Below, piece after piece: positions 60,994 to 64,000 of a stretch of 64,000 bases of DNA. The notes under the pieces were generated by a model. It was given only the letters and a program-made list of their open reading frames with translations. It was not told where the DNA came from and did not search any database. The position numbers were made by a program, and so were the translations under genes. How positions within the stretch are numbered: the first letter of the stretch is position 1; every line of letters begins with the position of its first letter. The stretch comes from Seohaeicola saemankumensis (GTDB lineage: Bacteria; Pseudomonadota; Alphaproteobacteria; Rhodobacterales; Rhodobacteraceae), in NCBI RefSeq assembly GCF_042678485.1, contig NZ_JBHTKR010000005.1:248001-312000 (forward strand), written 5' to 3'.

Positions 60994-61664
60994 GCGGGGC
61001 CGGTTCACCGGCGCCCAGCTTCGACGCGGTCCTGACGTCGGCAAACGCGGCTGATCTCGATATAGCCGGTGCTTTTCACCCTGCCCCGGATCAGGGTTGC
61101 CCGGCCGGCACCGGAACGCTGCTTCTTCTGGCCCCGCGCGAGCCGCAGTTCTGGCCGGCCTTCACCGAAAGCCCGGAATATCGGGATGGCGCACCTGACC
61201 CGATGGACAGGTGGTCGGCCAGGGTTATCGGGGCACTGGCCCATGACCTTGGTGCAAAGGCACTGTTTCCCTTTGGCGGCGCGCCATTTCACCCGTTCTA
61301 TTCATGGGCGCTGGCCTCGGGGCGGGCCTGGGCGTCACCTGTCAGGCTGCTTGTGCATGACACTGCAGGTTTGTTCATATCCTATCGCGGGGCCCTGGCC
61401 TTGCCGGGGCGGTTGAAGATTCCCACGCCCACGGCAACCACACCCTGCAAGACATGCGTGCAAAAGCCCTGTCTGACGGCCTGCCCGATCGGTGCGCTCG
61501 GACCGGATGGCTATGACGTGCCGTCATGCCGTGCTCACATAGCAGGCAATGCAGGCCGTGAATGCATCCAGGGCGGCTGCCTGACCCGACGGGCCTGTCC
61601 CATCAGCGCGCGCCATGGCAGATTGCCGGAACAATCCGCATTTCACATGAGAGCTTTTCAATGA
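60990..61664 (+). CDS. 4Fe-4S ferredoxin-like protein
   Basis: 224 residues starting at a TTG that overlaps the argB stop (TTGA). The C-terminal third has CKTCVQKPCLTACPIGAL, a 4Fe-4S motif, and another Cys-rich group (CRAHIAGNAGRECIQGGCLTRRACPIS). The N-terminal 150 residues resemble the uncharacterised ferredoxin-like family found near argB in Rhodobacteraceae. No signal peptide. Function unknown, probably electron transfer. Confidence 0.82.
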   Translation: MSGAGSPAPSFDAVLTSANAADLDIAGAFHPAPDQGCPAGTGTLLLLAPREPQFWPAFTESPEYRDGAPDPMDRWSARVIGALAHDLGAKALFPFGGAPFHPFYSWALASGRAWASPVRLLVHDTAGLFISYRGALALPGRLKIPTPTATTPCKTCVQKPCLTACPIGALGPDGYDVPSCRAHIAGNAGRECIQGGCLTRRACPISARHGRLPEQSAFHMRAFQ

Positions 61665-62152
61665 CACGGACCCTGATCCTGATGCGCCACGCGAAATCCG
61701 ATTGGGGTAGTCTCGGCCTTGCCGATCATGATCGCCAGTTGAATGAACGCGGGATGCGGGATGCACCCGCCTTGGGGGGATGGCTTCGCATGAACGGCTA
61801 TCTGCCTGATCAGGTCCTGTGTTCGACCGCCAGTCGCACCCGTCAGACGCTGGACGGGCTGGGCCTTGGTGCGCCCGCGGTTTTCCTGCCGGCCCTCTAT
61901 CACGCCGATCCGGACATCCTGCAGCACGCATTACAGCAGGCGCAGGGCCACACCGTTCTGATGCTGGGCCACAATCCAGGCATTGCCACCTTCGCCGCGG
62001 AATTGCTGCATGACGCACCGGATCATCCAAGGTTTGACGACTATCCGACCTGCGCCACCCTGGTTGCAGATTTCGAGATCGACAGCTGGGCAGATCTTTC
62101 CCTTGGCACAGGCCGCGCCCTGGACTTCGTGATACCCGCCGACCTTGCATGA
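61661..62152 (+). CDS. SixA-type histidine phosphatase
   Basis: 163 residues from the ATG at 61661, overlapping the previous stop (ATGA). The RHG motif is LILMRHAKSDWG, with SRTRQTLDGL and LMLGHNPGIATFA carrying the other catalytic residues. SixA removes phosphate from phosphohistidine in phosphotransfer proteins. A perfect terminator follows. Confidence 0.92.
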   Translation: MTRTLILMRHAKSDWGSLGLADHDRQLNERGMRDAPALGGWLRMNGYLPDQVLCSTASRTRQTLDGLGLGAPAVFLPALYHADPDILQHALQQAQGHTVLMLGHNPGIATFAAELLHDAPDHPRFDDYPTCATLVADFEIDSWADLSLGTGRALDFVIPADLA

Positions 62153-62162
62153 GATACATGCA

Positions 62163-62186
62163 AAACGCCGCCCGAAGGCGGCGTTT
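62163..62186. terminator. Bidirectional terminator between sixA-like and bztD-like genes
   Basis: Perfect 10-bp stem AAACGCCGCC/GGCGGCGTTT with loop CGAA. Convergent genes on both sides, T-rich ends on both strands. Confidence 0.85.
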
Positions 62187-62209
62187 CATGTCTGCGGTGC
62201 CGATCGGCC

Positions 62210-63004
62210 TTAGTGGCCCAGGATCTGGCTCAGGAACAGTTTCGTACGCTCGGACTGCGGGTTGTTGAAGAACTCTTCCGGTTCATTCTGCTCAACGATC
62301 TGACCCTGATCCATGAAGATCACGCGGTTTGCGACCTGGCGGGCAAAGCCCATCTCGTGGGTCACACAAAGCATGGTCATGCCTTCTTCGGCAAGGCTGA
62401 CCATCGTGTCCAACACTTCCTTGATCATTTCGGGGTCCAGTGCCGATGTCGGCTCGTCGAACAGCATGATACGGGGCCGCATGCAAAGTGACCGTGCGAT
62501 GGCCACACGCTGCTGCTGACCACCCGACAACTGGCCTGGATACTTGTCGGCCTGCTCGGGGATTTTCACCTTGGTCAGGAAATGCATCGCGATTTCCTCG
62601 GCCTCGCGCTTGGGGATCTTGCGGACCCAGATCGGCGCGAGGGTGCAGTTCTCCAGGATCGTCAGATGCGGGAACAGGTTGAAATGCTGGAACACCATCC
62701 CGACCTCGGACCGGATACGGTCGATGTTCTTCAGGTCCGAAGACAGCACCGTGCCATCGACGGTGATCTTGCCTTTCTGATGTTCTTCCAAAGCGTTGAT
62801 GCAGCGGATCAGGGTCGACTTTCCCGACCCTGACGGCCCGGCAATCACGATCCGCTCGCCGCGATAGACAGTCAGATCAATGTCGCGCAGCACGTGGAAG
62901 CTGCCATACCACTTGTTCATGTTCTCGATGGAGATAGCCACCTCGTCGGATACGTTGGTTGCAACGCGCCCGGTCGGCTCAGTGTTCAGTCCAATCTCGG
63001 CCAT
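62210..63004 (-). CDS. bztD: Amino acid ABC transporter ATP-binding protein, BztD-like
   Basis: 264 residues. Walker A GPSGSGKST, Q-loop MVFQHFNLFPHLT, signature LSGGQQQRVAIARSL, Walker B IMLFDEPTSALDPEM and the switch histidine CVTHEMGFA. The N-terminal extension of about 25 residues and the whole sequence fit the Rhodobacter glutamate/glutamine/aspartate/asparagine transporter. Ten bases after the permease gene. Confidence 0.93.
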   Translation of the reverse strand: MAEIGLNTEPTGRVATNVSDEVAISIENMNKWYGSFHVLRDIDLTVYRGERIVIAGPSGSGKSTLIRCINALEEHQKGKITVDGTVLSSDLKNIDRIRSEVGMVFQHFNLFPHLTILENCTLAPIWVRKIPKREAEEIAMHFLTKVKIPEQADKYPGQLSGGQQQRVAIARSLCMRPRIMLFDEPTSALDPEMIKEVLDTMVSLAEEGMTMLCVTHEMGFARQVANRVIFMDQGQIVEQNEPEEFFNNPQSERTKLFLSQILGH

Positions 63005-63014
63005 GTTGGTCTCC

Positions 63015-64000
63015 TCAGCGATGATCTGTCCGGAGGCGCTGCTCCAGATACATTGAATAACGTGACATGAAGAAGCAGAAGACGAAGAACAGCAGGCCCA
63101 CGAAGACGTAAAGCTCCCAGTAGATGCCGTTCCATTCTGCGGTAGCGCGGATCGCGTTGGTCAGACCCAGCGGATCGCGCAGGCCGATGAAGACCACCAG
63201 CGTCGTGTCCTTGAACAGTCCGATGAAGGTGTTCACGATGCCGGGAATCGAGATTTTCAGCGCCTGCGGCAGCACGATCAGCCGCATCGATTTCCAGTAA
63301 TCCAGACCCAGCGAATCCGCCGCCTCATATTGGCCGGTCGGCAAGGCAGCCAGACCGCCCCGCACCACTTCCGCGATATAGGCCGAGGCGAACAGTGTCA
63401 CCATGATGATCACGCGCAGTAGCAGATCGAAACTGGTGCCCGGCGGCAGGAAATAGTTCAGCAGCAACGAGGCGGTGAACAGCCACACGATCAGCGGCAC
63501 GCCACGGATCACTTCGATAAAGGACACGCAGACCCATTTGATCAGCGGCATGGACGATTGCCGCCCCAGCGCCAGCATGATCCCCAGCGGCAGGGACAGC
63601 ACGATGCCCGAGGTGCCGATGATGATCGCCAGCATGAAGCCGCCGAACTGGTCAGAGGATACGGCCGTCAGACCCCAGGGCAGGATGCTGTCCATCACAC
63701 CAAGCAGATGCGGCAAAAGCGGGAAAAGACCAGCGGCCCCGATGAAGGACAGCGGATTCATGAAGATCATCAGGAAGGCAAGAATGCCCGCCAAAGACCC
63801 GCCCAGCATTCCGAACCGGGCAGAGACGGCCCGCCCGATCATCACCGTGGCCACAAGCCCGATGGCCACCAGCGCCGGCAGCCAGACCGACCCACCCCAC
63901 AGCAGGAAGAACGCCACGAAAGGATATGCCAGCGAAAACATCAGCATGGGACGCGGCAGGCTGGAATACAGGATCGGCGCGACGGCCACCACCAGCAGCA
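63015..64000 (-). CDS. bztC: Amino acid ABC transporter permease, BztC-like, start outside window
   Basis: The frame is open to the right edge, past a Met codon at 63992. BztC proteins are about 430 residues and only about 330 are seen, so the start lies beyond. Several membrane helices; the EAA loop is EAADSLGLDYWKSMRLIVLPQALKISIPGIVN. Pairs with a BztB-type permease that would be further right, and with the ATPase at 62210. Confidence 0.9.
   Translation of the reverse strand, partial: LLVVAVAPILYSSLPRPMLMFSLAYPFVAFFLLWGGSVWLPALVAIGLVATVMIGRAVSARFGMLGGSLAGILAFLMIFMNPLSFIGAAGLFPLLPHLLGVMDSILPWGLTAVSSDQFGGFMLAIIIGTSGIVLSLPLGIMLALGRQSSMPLIKWVCVSFIEVIRGVPLIVWLFTASLLLNYFLPPGTSFDLLLRVIIMVTLFASAYIAEVVRGGLAALPTGQYEAADSLGLDYWKSMRLIVLPQALKISIPGIVNTFIGLFKDTTLVVFIGLRDPLGLTNAIRATAEWNGIYWELYVFVGLLFFVFCFFMSRYSMYLEQRLRTDHR

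Noticed and set aside
1..64000. CRISPR arrays
   Set aside because: No regularly spaced identical repeats of 25-40 bases were seen; the only dense tandem repeats encode Gly/Ser tracts.

Overview
The window looks like part of an alphaproteobacterial chromosome of the Rhodobacteraceae type. The evidence is high GC content; a BztC/BztD-like amino acid ABC transporter; the order rpmH-rnpA-yidD ... ttcA ... yidC-MOSC-engB ... argB; a double-length NarK with a NarR-type regulator; and short recurrent 3'-end repeats. I do not assign a genus. Most genes are tightly packed, and many stop and start codons overlap as ATGA or TGATG.

Layout. 1-6.1 kb: the end of an OmpA-family gene and a small coiled-coil membrane protein. 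These face a cassette made of an HPr-kinase-like/PqqD fusion, a short Tat-exported Gly/Ser-repeat protein and a Tat-exported subtilisin-like protease. A divergent ECF sigma/anti-sigma pair follows. This cassette is the best candidate for an undescribed system: a kinase with a peptide-recognition domain, a Ser-rich repetitive secreted protein and a protease that carries the same repeat, beside a dedicated sigma factor. 6.1-18.5 kb: SCP2-like protein, moaE-moaD-pgsA, a NitT/TauT-type ABC transporter, uvrC, an operon of S49 peptidase, an unlisted 55-aa zinc-ribbon protein, a CaCA antiporter and an SDR, then a CoxG-like protein, a DMT exporter and a LysR regulator. 18.6-25.7 kb: a peptide ABC transporter downstream of an M29 aminopeptidase.

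26.85-47.77 kb is a genomic island of about 21 kb. It is bounded by direct repeats that copy the 3' end of tRNA-Arg(ACG). A tyrosine integrase lies just inside the left repeat, followed by a small replication/excision-type module and an IS6 remnant. The cargo is a ten-gene nitrate respiration operon, narK-G-H-J-I plus a parvulin, a hemerythrin, a beta carbonic anhydrase, moeA and a DUF2478 gene. narR is divergent, and FNR-type boxes lie between narK and narR. The island therefore brings the nitrate/nitrite transporter, the membrane-bound reductase, its assembly chaperone, molybdenum-cofactor functions and its own regulator. The molybdopterin synthase genes moaD and moaE lie outside it.

47.9-64 kb is core chromosome: an orphan histidine kinase, a flavin disulfide reductase with a TVP38 protein, the rpmH-rnpA-yidD/yidC protein and RNA processing block, ttcA, a GGDEF-EAL protein, engB, an SDR, argB, a ferredoxin-like protein, a SixA-type phosphatase and the end of an amino acid ABC transporter that runs off the window.
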